Positions 1 through 9,784 of a DNA stretch of 64,000 bases are shown here, piece after piece (position 1 is the first letter of the stretch; each line of letters begins with the position of its first letter). Position numbers and translations under genes: made by a program. The notes beneath the pieces are model-generated. The model saw only the letters and a list, made by a program, of their open reading frames with translations. It was not told the DNA's origin and did no database searches. The stretch is taken from NCBI GenBank assembly GCA_946557785.1, contig CAMNTH010000001.1, forward strand, positions 1 through 64,000, written 5' to 3'. The DNA is from an uncultured Blautia sp. (GTDB lineage: Bacteria > Bacillota > Clostridia > Lachnospirales > Lachnospiraceae).

Positions 1-443
1 TCCTCTTCCGTAATCCCGTCCCGCAGTGTGATACCGGAGACAACACGGCGGTAGATTTTTTCATTAATCTCCTCAAAGGGTTCTAAAATCTGTTTTATCC
101 TGTCCTGTAATTTCTCCTGGGGCTGCAAGATAGCTTCAAAGAAAATGTGCGCTTCGTTAGGATATTCTGTAAAAAAGCGCATTCGGAGCTTCATATATTG
201 CAGCTGGTCAGAGACGCAGCCGCTTTCCTCAATCATTGAGACCAGCTTTTTGCAGCTGTTCTCCAGACATACGAGATATAGCTCATCTTTATCTTTAAAG
301 TTGTGATAAATAAGCCCCTTGTTGATTCCCCTCTTACAGATGCTGTTGACCGTTCCACCAGCGTAACCGTTTACTCCAAATTCCTCCAATGCCGCTTTCT
401 GTATTTTTGATATAGTTAATTCTGTCCGTTCTGTTCTTTTCAT
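1..443 (-). CDS. TetR/AcrR family transcriptional regulator (C-terminus beyond window start)
   Basis: Minus-strand reading from ATG at 443: MKRTERTELTISKIQKAALEEFGVNGYAGGTVNSICKRGINKGLIYHNFKDKDELYLVCLE..., a typical TetR N-terminal HTH; open at the window edge, so absent from the ORF track. Confidence 0.85.
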   Translation of the reverse strand, partial: MKRTERTELTISKIQKAALEEFGVNGYAGGTVNSICKRGINKGLIYHNFKDKDELYLVCLENSCKKLVSMIEESGCVSDQLQYMKLRMRFFTEYPNEAHIFFEAILQPQEKLQDRIKQILEPFEEINEKIYRRVVSGITLRDGITEE

Positions 444-486
444 AAATGCCCTTTCTGATGGGATTCCTTTGCTATATGTATATACT

Positions 487-518
487 ACCATAAATTGACC
501 ATTCAGTCAATTTATGGT
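487..518. promoter_or_regulatory. Perfect 13-bp inverted repeat, probable TetR operator
   Basis: ACCATAAATTGAC-CATTCA-GTCAATTTATGGT, 44 nt upstream of the TetR start codon. Confidence 0.75.
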
Positions 519-724
519 TTATGAAATTTTATAGTATCATAATTTCATACAGAACTGTTCTTCCAAAAAGTAAAGGAGCGGAAAAAATATGAGAACAGGT
601 GTCTTCGATAAGAGGATACCTGTTTTTAGTCCGGGAAGAAGGATTTTGATGTTGTTCATTGGAGCAGATATGCTGTATAATGAAAATGGATATTCATACC
701 AATGCAGCAGGAGGAAACGATATA

Positions 725-1930
725 ATGAAATACGATTTTACATCAATCATTGACCGCTATGGAAAGGATGCCATTGCGGTAGATAATCTTGGCACAGGAG
801 GTACTGCTCCGGGTGTACCCAAAGAAGGATTTGACGTAATCCCTATGTGGGTGGCAGATATGAACTTTCCTACAGTTCCTACAGTTCAGGATGCAATCAC
901 GGAAAGGGTGAAGCATCCGGCTTTTGGCTATTTTTCACCAAGGAAAGAGTATTTTGATTCCATTATTCAATGGCAGGAAAAAAGAAATGGAGTAACGGGA
1001 CTTAAAGAGGAATATATTGGATATGAGAATGGTGTTCTGGGCGGCGTTATTTCAGCATTGACGGCTTTTGCGGCGCCCGGAGACAGCGTGCTTGTGCATA
1101 GTCCCACTTATATTGGATTTACAGGCTCCATCACAAATAATGGATTTAACATCGTACACAGCTCGCTGAAGCAGGATGGACAGGGAATCTGGAGGATGGA
1201 TTATGAAGATATGGATGCAAAATTAAAGGCTCACAAAATTCATGTGGCTGTTTTCTGCAGCCCTCATAATCCCTGCGGACGTGTATGGGAACGGTGGGAA
1301 CTCGAAAAAGCTATGGAAGTATATAAAGCCAATGACTGTGTGGTAATATCTGATGAAATCTGGTCTGATATTATTTTGGAGGGTTATCGTCATATTCCTA
1401 CACAATCAATCAGCGAGGATGCCAGAAACCGGACGGTTGCCATGTATGCGCCAAGCAAAACCTTTAATCTTGCAGGCCTTATAGGGAGCTATCATATTAT
1501 TTATAATCAGTATCTGCGTGACCGTGTATGTGCAAAAGCAGAGAAATGCCACTATAATTCTATGAATGTGCTGTCCATGTATGCTTTGATAGGTGCGTAT
1601 AAGCCGGAAGGCTATGAGTGGGTGGATGAGCTTGTGCAGGTAATTACAGGAAATGTGGATTTTGCCTGCAGATATATTGCGGAACATTTTGAGGGTGTGC
1701 AGGTAAGCCGCCCCCAGGGGACTTATATGTTGTTTCTGGATTGTACAGATTGGTGCGCTGAGAATGAAAAGACATTGGACCAATTGCTGAAAGCAGGATG
1801 GGATGTAGGAGTAGCATGGCAGGACGGAAGGCCATTCCATGGTTCCTGTGCAATTCGTATGAATCTTGCTCTTCCCCTTGCAAGAGTGAAGGAGGCCTTT
1901 GACAGGCTGGACACATATGTTTTTTCATAA
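725..1930 (+). CDS. MalY/PatB-type PLP-dependent aminotransferase (cystathionine beta-lyase-like)
   Basis: MKYDFTSIIDRYGKDAIAVD...VIPMWVADMNFPT...FCSPHNPCGRVW...SDEIWSDI...YAPSKTFNLAG; RBS AGGAGG upstream of ATG 725 favours this over the 659 start. Confidence 0.85.
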   Translation: MKYDFTSIIDRYGKDAIAVDNLGTGGTAPGVPKEGFDVIPMWVADMNFPTVPTVQDAITERVKHPAFGYFSPRKEYFDSIIQWQEKRNGVTGLKEEYIGYENGVLGGVISALTAFAAPGDSVLVHSPTYIGFTGSITNNGFNIVHSSLKQDGQGIWRMDYEDMDAKLKAHKIHVAVFCSPHNPCGRVWERWELEKAMEVYKANDCVVISDEIWSDIILEGYRHIPTQSISEDARNRTVAMYAPSKTFNLAGLIGSYHIIYNQYLRDRVCAKAEKCHYNSMNVLSMYALIGAYKPEGYEWVDELVQVITGNVDFACRYIAEHFEGVQVSRPQGTYMLFLDCTDWCAENEKTLDQLLKAGWDVGVAWQDGRPFHGSCAIRMNLALPLARVKEAFDRLDTYVFS

Positions 1931-1951
1931 GCCTGAGATTGGAGGAAAGGA

Positions 1952-2626
1952 ATGCAGATAAAAGATAAATGGAGGGAAATATTAATAAGGGTGGTAATTC
2001 TTCTTGTGGGTCTTACCATCGCACATTTCGGAGTTACATTGTTTTTGCTGGCAGACCTTGGTTCAGATCCCTTTAATGTACTTGTACAGGGGATTTTCCG
2101 TACGGTTTCAGGGTTGACAGGCTGGATAGTCCTGACCCATGGCTATACCCACATCGCTATATGCTTTTTGATCATCGTGGTACTGCTGATTGCGGACAAA
2201 AGCTACATAAAAATCGGAACGCTCCTTTGTATGATATTCGGCGGCCCGATCATTGATTTTTTTTCCTGGATGCTGGATCCTGTATTTACGGAGGATATGC
2301 ATCTGGCAGCAAAACTGATTGCATTATGCCTGGGATGTGCCATTCTTGCCCTTGGGATGACAATTGTTATAAAGTCTGAGGCAGGAACCGGACCTAATGA
2401 TCTGGTTGCAGTAGTAATCAGCGATAAAACCGGAAAAAAGTTTGGACTTGTCCGCATTATTGTGGATATTACATTTTTAGCTGTGGGATTTGTCCTTGGC
2501 GGTGCCGTGGGAATCGGAACCATTATTTGTGCATGCTTTGTCGGACCTGTGGCCGGATTTTTTATGCCTTACAGTGAGAAAATGGTTCATATGGTGCTGA
2601 ACAAGGTATGCGGCACAGAGGAATAG
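1952..2626 (+). CDS. YczE/YitT-like integral membrane protein
   Basis: Multi-TM protein: LGSDPFNVLVQGIF..., GTGPNDLVAVVISDKTGKKFGLVRIIVDITFLAVGFVLGGAVGIGTI. Confidence 0.7.
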   Translation: MQIKDKWREILIRVVILLVGLTIAHFGVTLFLLADLGSDPFNVLVQGIFRTVSGLTGWIVLTHGYTHIAICFLIIVVLLIADKSYIKIGTLLCMIFGGPIIDFFSWMLDPVFTEDMHLAAKLIALCLGCAILALGMTIVIKSEAGTGPNDLVAVVISDKTGKKFGLVRIIVDITFLAVGFVLGGAVGIGTIICACFVGPVAGFFMPYSEKMVHMVLNKVCGTEE

Positions 2627-2768
2627 AAGAATAAAAGTTTGCTGTTAATGCATAGGAAAAATTAGGGGGACACATTGGTTCCTAATCCTGGAACTGCAGA
2701 GCCGGATGAATGAAGATGCGGCAATATGCGAAAGATATGGATAAAGGAATGAATGGAGGTATCTGATT

Positions 2769-3743
2769 ATGTGTACAGCGGCAACTTATCATACAAGAGA
2801 TCATTATTTTGGGCGAACCCTGGATTATGATATTTCCTACCAGGAAAAGGTGGTGGTAACGCCCAGAAGGTATCCGTTTCATTTCCGTGAAATGGGGATG
2901 CTGGATGAGCATTATGCCATTATTGGAATGGCCAGCATGGTAGGAGGCTATCCTCTTTACTATGATGGGATCAACGAGACGGGGCTTGGTATGGCAGGGC
3001 TGAATTTTCCGGGAAACGCAGATTATAAGCCGGTGATTTCCGGAAAAGAAAATGTTGCTCCTTTTGAATTTATTCCATGGATTCTTGGGCAGTGCTCCAA
3101 TGTGAAAGAGGCCAGGGAGCTTTTGGATTGCATGAATCTGGCGGATATTAATTTTAATGAGAAGCTTCCTGCAGCAATGCTTCATTGGATAATTTCTGAC
3201 AGGGAAGAGTCTGTTACTGTGGAAGCGGTCAGGGAGGGACTGATGGTATATGATAATCCGGTTGGGATTCTGACAAATAATCCGCCCTTTGAATATCAGA
3301 TGTTTAATCTGAATAATTACATGAGTATTTCTACGGAAAACCCCAGGAATCTTTTTGCAGAGAAGCTGGATTTGAAAACATACTGCAGAGGTATGGGTGC
3401 CCTGGGACTTCCCGGTGACCTTTCTTCAGTTTCACGGTTTGTAAAGGCTGCATTTACAAAGATGAACTCTATTTCTGGTGAGACGGAATCAGAGAGCATC
3501 AGTCAGTTTTTTCATATCCTCGGGGCTGTTGAACAGCAAAGAGGATGTGTGCGCATGGCAGATGGGAAATATGATCTTACCCTTTATACCTCCTGCTGCA
3601 ATATAGACAAAGGGATTTACTATTATACGTCTTACGAGAACAGCCAGATTACCTGTGTAGATATGCACAAAGAGAATCTGGATGGAATCAGTCCGGTATG
3701 CTATCCCTTGATTTTGGGACAGCAGATTCGGAGACAGAATTGA
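2769..3743 (+). CDS. Choloylglycine hydrolase family protein (bile salt hydrolase-like, Ntn hydrolase)
   Basis: MCTAATYHTRDHYFGRTLDYD (Cys2 nucleophile, Arg16/Asp19), NETGLGMAGLNFPGNADY, GILTNNPPFEYQMFNLNNYM, LGLPGDLSSVSRFVKAAF. Confidence 0.9.
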   Translation: MCTAATYHTRDHYFGRTLDYDISYQEKVVVTPRRYPFHFREMGMLDEHYAIIGMASMVGGYPLYYDGINETGLGMAGLNFPGNADYKPVISGKENVAPFEFIPWILGQCSNVKEARELLDCMNLADINFNEKLPAAMLHWIISDREESVTVEAVREGLMVYDNPVGILTNNPPFEYQMFNLNNYMSISTENPRNLFAEKLDLKTYCRGMGALGLPGDLSSVSRFVKAAFTKMNSISGETESESISQFFHILGAVEQQRGCVRMADGKYDLTLYTSCCNIDKGIYYYTSYENSQITCVDMHKENLDGISPVCYPLILGQQIRRQN

Positions 3744-3783
3744 AAGCATAAGGTAAGAAATGGCAATGCACTGCACACTGCAG

Positions 3784-3824
3784 AAAATGCATTCCGGATA
3801 GTCTGTCCGGGATGCATTTTTTGT
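3784..3824 (+). terminator. Rho-independent terminator after the choloylglycine hydrolase gene
   Basis: AAAATGCATTCCGGA-n7-TCCGGGATGCATTTTTTG; 15-bp stem with one G-U pair and a T tract. Confidence 0.8.
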
Positions 3825-3919
3825 AATGTGCAAATAAATATAACAGAAACACCAGGGCAGTATGAGATAATACAGGTATCAGTAAAGTGCGTGAAAAATG
3901 AATAAAGGAGGATGAGAGT

Positions 3920-4804
3920 ATGAAGAGTAAAAAGGTGATTATTTTTGCAGCAGTGCTGGCAGGAACGGTATGCCTGAATGTGAGTGCAGCATCAGAAAAG
4001 GTGACAGGCGGACCGCAGATGTCCTATGAGGAATATCCCCGTATTGACGGGTCGCTGGCCTGTGTTCCATTATGTGAGGCATTGGCAGCAGAAGTTACAG
4101 GATGCACTGCTGCTAAGGCGGAGGAGACAATGGCGGATTTCAGCAATACGAATCCCAGTTATATCCGGCTTGCAGAAGGAGGGACAGATATCCTTCTGGC
4201 ATATGAGCCTGCAGAGAGCACGAAGGAGACTTTGAAATCCTATGGATCTCTGGATATGCAGCCTGTAGGGAAAGACGCCCTGGTATTTATTGTGAATGAA
4301 GGGAATCCGGTGGAGAGCCTTACCAGGGAGCAGGTTTATGATATCTATACCGGAAAAATAACCAACTGGAGTCAGGTGGGAGGCAATGATGAAGAAATAA
4401 AAGCATTCCAGCGTCCAGAAACGAGCGGCAGCCAGACTATGATGCGCAAGCTGCTGATCGGCGATGCAGAAATGGCAGAAGCAAAAACCGAACTGATCGC
4501 AATTAGTATGAGTGATATTATTGTAGCTTTGGAGCAATATGATAATTCTGCAAATGCCCTGGGCTATTCCGTATATTATTATGCATCAGAAATGTTCCGT
4601 CAGCCTGGATTGAAGTTTCTGCGGGTAGACGGAATTGCACCGTCAAATGAGACCATCAAATCAGGAGAGTATCCCCTGGTCAATGAGTTTTATTGTGTAA
4701 CCAATGAACAGTCCTCTGGGAAAGCCCTGGAAATAAAAGAGTGGCTGCTGTCAGAGGAGGGGCAGGACTTTGTGGAGGGATGCGGATATGTTCCGATTAT
4801 ATAG
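3920..4804 (+). CDS. PstS-like periplasmic phosphate-binding-type protein
   Basis: Signal peptide; VFIVNEGNPVESLTREQVYDIYTGKITNWSQVGGNDEEIKAFQRPETSGSQTMM is characteristic of PBP-like (PstS) proteins. Confidence 0.8.
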   Translation: MKSKKVIIFAAVLAGTVCLNVSAASEKVTGGPQMSYEEYPRIDGSLACVPLCEALAAEVTGCTAAKAEETMADFSNTNPSYIRLAEGGTDILLAYEPAESTKETLKSYGSLDMQPVGKDALVFIVNEGNPVESLTREQVYDIYTGKITNWSQVGGNDEEIKAFQRPETSGSQTMMRKLLIGDAEMAEAKTELIAISMSDIIVALEQYDNSANALGYSVYYYASEMFRQPGLKFLRVDGIAPSNETIKSGEYPLVNEFYCVTNEQSSGKALEIKEWLLSEEGQDFVEGCGYVPII

Positions 4805-6260
4805 TATAAAAAAAACAATATGTACAGCGAATGTAAGATATTGGCTTGCCGGATTTTTCCTTTTGGGAATTGTGTTGTTTACAGCCTGCATGGTTCCGGT
4901 TATGGCAGAGGAGACAAAAAAATCCGGGATCAATTTTTGTCACCTTTGTGATGAAGATGAATATGTACTCTTATCTGCAGGCAGTAATTACGCAGAGATT
5001 TATGACAGCAAGGGGAATTTCAAGGGCAGATGCAGGGCAGCTTTGGATAGGGCGGCCACAATAAAGAAGGATTTTGTGATAGGGTATATGTCCGGTGAAA
5101 CCTGGTTTATATTCAGTATGGCGGAGCTAAAGAATATTCTGGAGTTTCCGGCAGAAGAATACAGCGTGGAAACTTATGAAGACGTGTGCCTGGCTGTCAA
5201 CCGGAATACCGGAAAATTCAGTCTTTACGACTGCCATGGTAATCTGATGTATATTTCCAATGAAAGGGAATGGGCAGAAGGTCAGTACCAAGGTCAGATT
5301 ATTGGGCTTGACAGCGGATACCTGATGTGCGTATGCAGATCAGATGAGACAGTACGGATTCCGGCCATTGGGCCGGTATGGGTCAGCCGGGACGGAAAGG
5401 ATAACAAAGTAATTACAGCCCAGAACCTGATCCAAGGTTTTGTAGATTGGTCAATACAAGACTTTGGAGATTATGTTTTTGTTTATGATAGCGAACTGTA
5501 TGAAGGAGCTGTATATGACCTGGATGGAAATATCCTGTTAGGCCATCTGTTTAATGCCCTTGCTCCATATACAGAGGATAAATGGTTCTACGGCTATAAT
5601 TATTTTATTCCGGCTGCTTTGGTACTGCAGAAAGCAGACGGCATGTACATTGCCTATGATACGGAATTACAGGAAGTTTCCATGTTCCCTGCTGGGGATG
5701 ACGGCTTTCCGGACTGCGGATATGCAGGGGGCTTTTTGAAGGGTGCGGCTTATGAGCAGTTAGGTGGAAAAGTGTGTGCCGGGTTCTTGCGGTATCAGGA
5801 TGAAACATGGCACCCTTATGCAAAAACGGAGAAAGGCTATCTGGTATATGCAGATGGTCAGTTACTGGAGTTTCCCATGGATTTGGATCTGACTCCCTGG
5901 TATTTTAATGAAACGTATATAACGGCGTCTCATTATGGGGATGACGGCTATGGAGAATTCCTGATTGACAGGAAAACAGGTGAGATTCTGCAGAAGAATT
6001 ACTGGGAAGAGGGCAGCGGCGTTTCCTTTGAACTGGGAGGGGATTTCTGTATTATCACAGAAACAAATTGGGAGGATGATATTTACAGCAGTTCTTTTTC
6101 TATTCTGGATGAGAACAAGGAAGTCTGCTACAGCCAGGAGCAGGGCAGTGCCGTAAGCTGGGAAAACGGCTATATTGTTTTGACAAGAGGAGTTTATCAC
6201 GGTATTGCGGACCGTGAGGGAAACTGGATTGTCAGGACTATATTTGGACAAGATGAGTAA
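4788..6260 (+). CDS. Uncharacterised exported protein, probable beta-propeller-like repeats
   Basis: N-terminal hydrophobic segment, repeated aromatic/Gly-rich strand-like segments (YDSKGNFKG, YDCHGNLMY, YDLDGNILLG, DREGNWIV); overlaps the 3' end of the PstS-like gene. Confidence 0.55.
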   Translation: MFRLYSIKKTICTANVRYWLAGFFLLGIVLFTACMVPVMAEETKKSGINFCHLCDEDEYVLLSAGSNYAEIYDSKGNFKGRCRAALDRAATIKKDFVIGYMSGETWFIFSMAELKNILEFPAEEYSVETYEDVCLAVNRNTGKFSLYDCHGNLMYISNEREWAEGQYQGQIIGLDSGYLMCVCRSDETVRIPAIGPVWVSRDGKDNKVITAQNLIQGFVDWSIQDFGDYVFVYDSELYEGAVYDLDGNILLGHLFNALAPYTEDKWFYGYNYFIPAALVLQKADGMYIAYDTELQEVSMFPAGDDGFPDCGYAGGFLKGAAYEQLGGKVCAGFLRYQDETWHPYAKTEKGYLVYADGQLLEFPMDLDLTPWYFNETYITASHYGDDGYGEFLIDRKTGEILQKNYWEEGSGVSFELGGDFCIITETNWEDDIYSSSFSILDENKEVCYSQEQGSAVSWENGYIVLTRGVYHGIADREGNWIVRTIFGQDE

Positions 6261-6439
6261 GGGTTCTGGATGATATATTTTCTGTTTTGGGTTTTAGGAA
6301 TCGGATTAAAAATTTCTAACATTAGGAATCAGCAGAAAAATCAGACAAAGTGTATGGAAATCTGAAAAAGTTTTTCTTTGTACATAATAAGCAGTCATGT
6401 TTTTCTTTCAATCATGTTATAATTAGTAATTGGAGGAGG

Positions 6440-7804
6440 ATGATGAGCATGAATGATGCACAGAACAGACAATATGAAAGAATGACATGTACGCCTGTGT
6501 GGAAGCTGGTTTTGGTGCTTGGTATTCCTACAACGGTAAGCATGCTGATCACGAATATTTATAATACGGCAGATACCTTTTTTGTAAGTAAGATCAGTGT
6601 TTCCGCCAGCGGTGCGACGGGCATCGTATTTGCCCTGATGGCCATTCTGCAGGCTGTGGGTTTTATGTTCGGGCATGGTGCAGGAAGCAATATCAGCAGG
6701 CTTTTGGGTGCCAGGAGAGTGGAACATGCCAGTGTTTTTGCATCCACAAGCGTGTTTTTGGCGCTGGGAGCAGGGATGGTGATCGGAATCACAGGACTTC
6801 TGTTTTTGGAACCATTGATGCGGCTTCTAGGGAGCACGGAAACCATATTGGGAGATTCAAAAATGTATGGGATGTTTATCCTGATCGCAGGTCCTGCTAT
6901 GACAGTGGGATGCGTGCTGAATAATATCCTGCGCTATGAAGGCAGGGCAGCTTTTGCAATGGTGGGACTGACTACAGGGGGAATTTTGAATATGCTCCTG
7001 GATCCTGTATTGATTTTCTATTTCCATATGGGGATTGCAGGAGCCGGAATGGCAACTGCGGTTTCTCAGTACATAAGCACAGTAATCCTGCTGATTCCCT
7101 TTCTTCGGGGCAAAACGGTTACCAGGATCCATGTCCGTAATATGACAAAGGATTTACGGGATGTGAAAAATATTATGCTTACCGGCCTGCCAAGTTTGGC
7201 GCGCCAGGGGTTAAATAGTATTTCCACCACCCTGATAAATGTCCAGGCAGCTGCCTTTGGGGACGCAGCTATTGCAGCTATGAGCATTGTGGGAAGATGC
7301 AGCAATCTTTTGTTCGGCTTTGCCCTTGGGATCGCCCAGGGCTTCCAGCCGGTAAGTGCATTTAATTATGGGGCAAAGAAATATGACAGAGTAAAAAAGG
7401 CTGCCTGGTTTACCATCCTTATGGGTATGGGAATTTTGGGTGTACTTTGTACAGGATGCTATATCAATGCTCCGTCTATTGTCCGTTTGTTTCGGAAGGA
7501 AGAGGAAATTTTGCATATCGGAACAGGAGCTCTTAGGTGGATGTGCAGATTTTTGTTTACCCTTCCTCTTTCGGCAGTGGGCAGTATGCTGTTTCAAAGT
7601 ATCGGAAAGAAAGGCAGAGCTTTGTTGATTGCATCTATGCAAAGCGGTCTGGTGGTGATTCCTCTTCTTTTGATCCTTCCCCGTTTCTTTGGACTGACCG
7701 GGATTCAGACAGCACAGCCTTTTGCGTATTTTGTATCCGGAACGATTACAGTGCCTATAATTGTGAGATTTTTCAGGGATCTAAAAGCTGATTCAAAGAA
7801 ATAA
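6440..7804 (+). CDS. MATE family efflux transporter
   Basis: WKLVLVLGIPTTVSMLITNIYNTADTFFVSKIS...GFQPVSAFNYGAKKYDRVKKA; RBS GGAGGAGG precedes ATG 6440. Confidence 0.9.
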   Translation: MMSMNDAQNRQYERMTCTPVWKLVLVLGIPTTVSMLITNIYNTADTFFVSKISVSASGATGIVFALMAILQAVGFMFGHGAGSNISRLLGARRVEHASVFASTSVFLALGAGMVIGITGLLFLEPLMRLLGSTETILGDSKMYGMFILIAGPAMTVGCVLNNILRYEGRAAFAMVGLTTGGILNMLLDPVLIFYFHMGIAGAGMATAVSQYISTVILLIPFLRGKTVTRIHVRNMTKDLRDVKNIMLTGLPSLARQGLNSISTTLINVQAAAFGDAAIAAMSIVGRCSNLLFGFALGIAQGFQPVSAFNYGAKKYDRVKKAAWFTILMGMGILGVLCTGCYINAPSIVRLFRKEEEILHIGTGALRWMCRFLFTLPLSAVGSMLFQSIGKKGRALLIASMQSGLVVIPLLLILPRFFGLTGIQTAQPFAYFVSGTITVPIIVRFFRDLKADSKK

Positions 7805-7820
7805 TAAAGATGTTCTTATG

Positions 7821-7865
7821 AAAGCCGTACTGCCGGATGTGATTTTGGCAGTACGGCTTTTGGGT
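7821..7865 (+). terminator. Rho-independent terminator after MATE gene
   Basis: AAAGCCGTACTGCC-n12-GGCAGTACGGCTTTT, 14-bp perfect stem. Confidence 0.8.
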
Positions 7866-8017
7866 ATTATGGCTGCATTTTGGGTATATAGTGGAATTTT
7901 TTGGAACTATATGTAAAGTATTTAGAGTTGCTTTTTTATGAATGAGGGGATATATTCAGAATATGCAGGTATATTCAGCATAAATGGAGATTTTTAGGAA
8001 AATAACATACGAAGGGG

Positions 8018-9784
8018 ATGAAAATAGAAATGGAACAAAAGAGGATTAAGATTAATATTCACAGCATGAGATTCCGGGTATTTTTATACGGTATTACATT
8101 AGCGATCATACCGGTACTGATCATATCGTATGTCATTTACCAAACCTCTTACGGAGTGATTAAAAACCAAACGGATAATAGTGAGCGGCTTCTTTTGAAT
8201 CAGGTCTGCAGCAACATTTCCGGGAACCTGGATAAAGTGGAGCTGTCTGCAGGTGCGGTTGTTTCCAACGTGGATATTTTGAGATCCCTGCGTACATATC
8301 AGTATATGGATGTGGATACGCTGGAATTGAATACAAGATCACAGGCTGCTTTAAAGAGCTATACCATCATTGGAGATATCATAAGCAGTATTTATATAAA
8401 AACCTATCAGGGAAAAGAAATGTATTTTGGCCTTACCTACTCGGCAGATCAGGAACGGGAGTGGTTTTTGCCTTTGATCCAGAAATACGGGGACGGGAAA
8501 CCAAGGTGGATTTATCAGCATTCTCATACGGAAGATGAGCCGGACAGATTAAACTATGTGGTCCCTTTTAATGACTACTATAAGGGTGGGGCTAAAATGG
8601 GATGTATGGTGATCAGTGTAAAGACGGAGATGTTCAGTCAGATATTCGGGAAAATAAATCAGATAGAAAGAGGAGATTATTTTGTAGTGGATGAGGCCAG
8701 CAGCCTGATTTATGGAAAGAATGATATATATGAGAAGCTGAAGGCAGAGGATTATGATTTTGAAGAGGGAGAGTTTGAAGTTGTTGAGCTGGATGGAGTG
8801 AAATCGGTTTTATCATATGGCTCTGTTGACGGAACAGACTGGAAAGTGATTTCAAAAGTCCCTGTAAAGGAATATCTGTCCGGCTTGACTGCCATTCAGA
8901 ATACCCTGTTTATAAGTTTTCTTGTGAGTATTATGTCTGCTATTTATATGACAGTGCTTTTCTCAAAAAAATTCATGCAGCCTATAAACAGTCTTTTAAG
9001 TGAAATGGAGCAGATTGAAAAGGGGAATTTTGAACCTCAGGCTCATATTTACAGGGAAGATGAGATTGGCTATTTAAAAGAACGGTTTGATGAAATGGTT
9101 ATGAGGATACGAGAATTGATGGAGCGGATCTGTGAAAAGGAGAAAGAAAAGCGTACGGCAGAGCTGAATGCGCTTCAATCTCAGATACATCCTCATTTTT
9201 TATATAATACTTTAAATTCTGTATATTGTCTGGCACAGATCAACCGGCAGGTGAAGATTGCGGCGATTATTTCAAATCTAAGTGAAATGCTGCGGATGAG
9301 CGTAGGATATCAGGAGGAATTTGTTACTCTAAAAAACGAAATAGATTATATTAAAAAATATGTGGAAATTAGTAATATTCGGTGGGGCGGACGTTTCCAA
9401 CTGGAATGCAGATGCCCGGAGAGTCTTTTAAATTATCAGATGCCAAAGCTGATCCTTCAGCCATTGGTTGAGAATTCTATTAACCATGGATTTATTAATT
9501 TTGAAGAAAGCGGGCATATTGATTTATCAGCGGAACAAGAAGGAGATAATCTTGTAATCAGGATAAAAGATGATGGTATTGGAATAGAAGAACAGAGGAT
9601 GGCGGAAATTAATGATATCTTACGGGATGCGCATTCCAAAGCAGATGCGAGTATCGGTATTTATAATGTAAACTCCAGGCTGAAACTGCATTTTGGTGAG
9701 GAATATGGGCTTCAATTTGAAAAGAGAGAGGCTTACGGAGTATGTGCTATTCTATTGCTGCCAAAAAGAGAGGGAGAGAAATGA
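8018..9784 (+). CDS. YesM-type sensor histidine kinase (HAMP, His_kinase, HATPase)
   Basis: LNALQSQIHPHFLYNTLNSVYCLAQ...PKLILQPLVENSINHGF...IRIKDDGIGI. Confidence 0.92.
   Translation: MKIEMEQKRIKINIHSMRFRVFLYGITLAIIPVLIISYVIYQTSYGVIKNQTDNSERLLLNQVCSNISGNLDKVELSAGAVVSNVDILRSLRTYQYMDVDTLELNTRSQAALKSYTIIGDIISSIYIKTYQGKEMYFGLTYSADQEREWFLPLIQKYGDGKPRWIYQHSHTEDEPDRLNYVVPFNDYYKGGAKMGCMVISVKTEMFSQIFGKINQIERGDYFVVDEASSLIYGKNDIYEKLKAEDYDFEEGEFEVVELDGVKSVLSYGSVDGTDWKVISKVPVKEYLSGLTAIQNTLFISFLVSIMSAIYMTVLFSKKFMQPINSLLSEMEQIEKGNFEPQAHIYREDEIGYLKERFDEMVMRIRELMERICEKEKEKRTAELNALQSQIHPHFLYNTLNSVYCLAQINRQVKIAAIISNLSEMLRMSVGYQEEFVTLKNEIDYIKKYVEISNIRWGGRFQLECRCPESLLNYQMPKLILQPLVENSINHGFINFEESGHIDLSAEQEGDNLVIRIKDDGIGIEEQRMAEINDILRDAHSKADASIGIYNVNSRLKLHFGEEYGLQFEKREAYGVCAILLLPKREGEK

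Noticed and set aside
1223-2019. Several long antisense ORFs (60-144 aa) opposite the aminotransferase gene
   Set aside because: Shadow frames of a well-supported coding gene; no family motifs or credible RBS. The same applies to most minus-strand ORFs opposite genes throughout the track.
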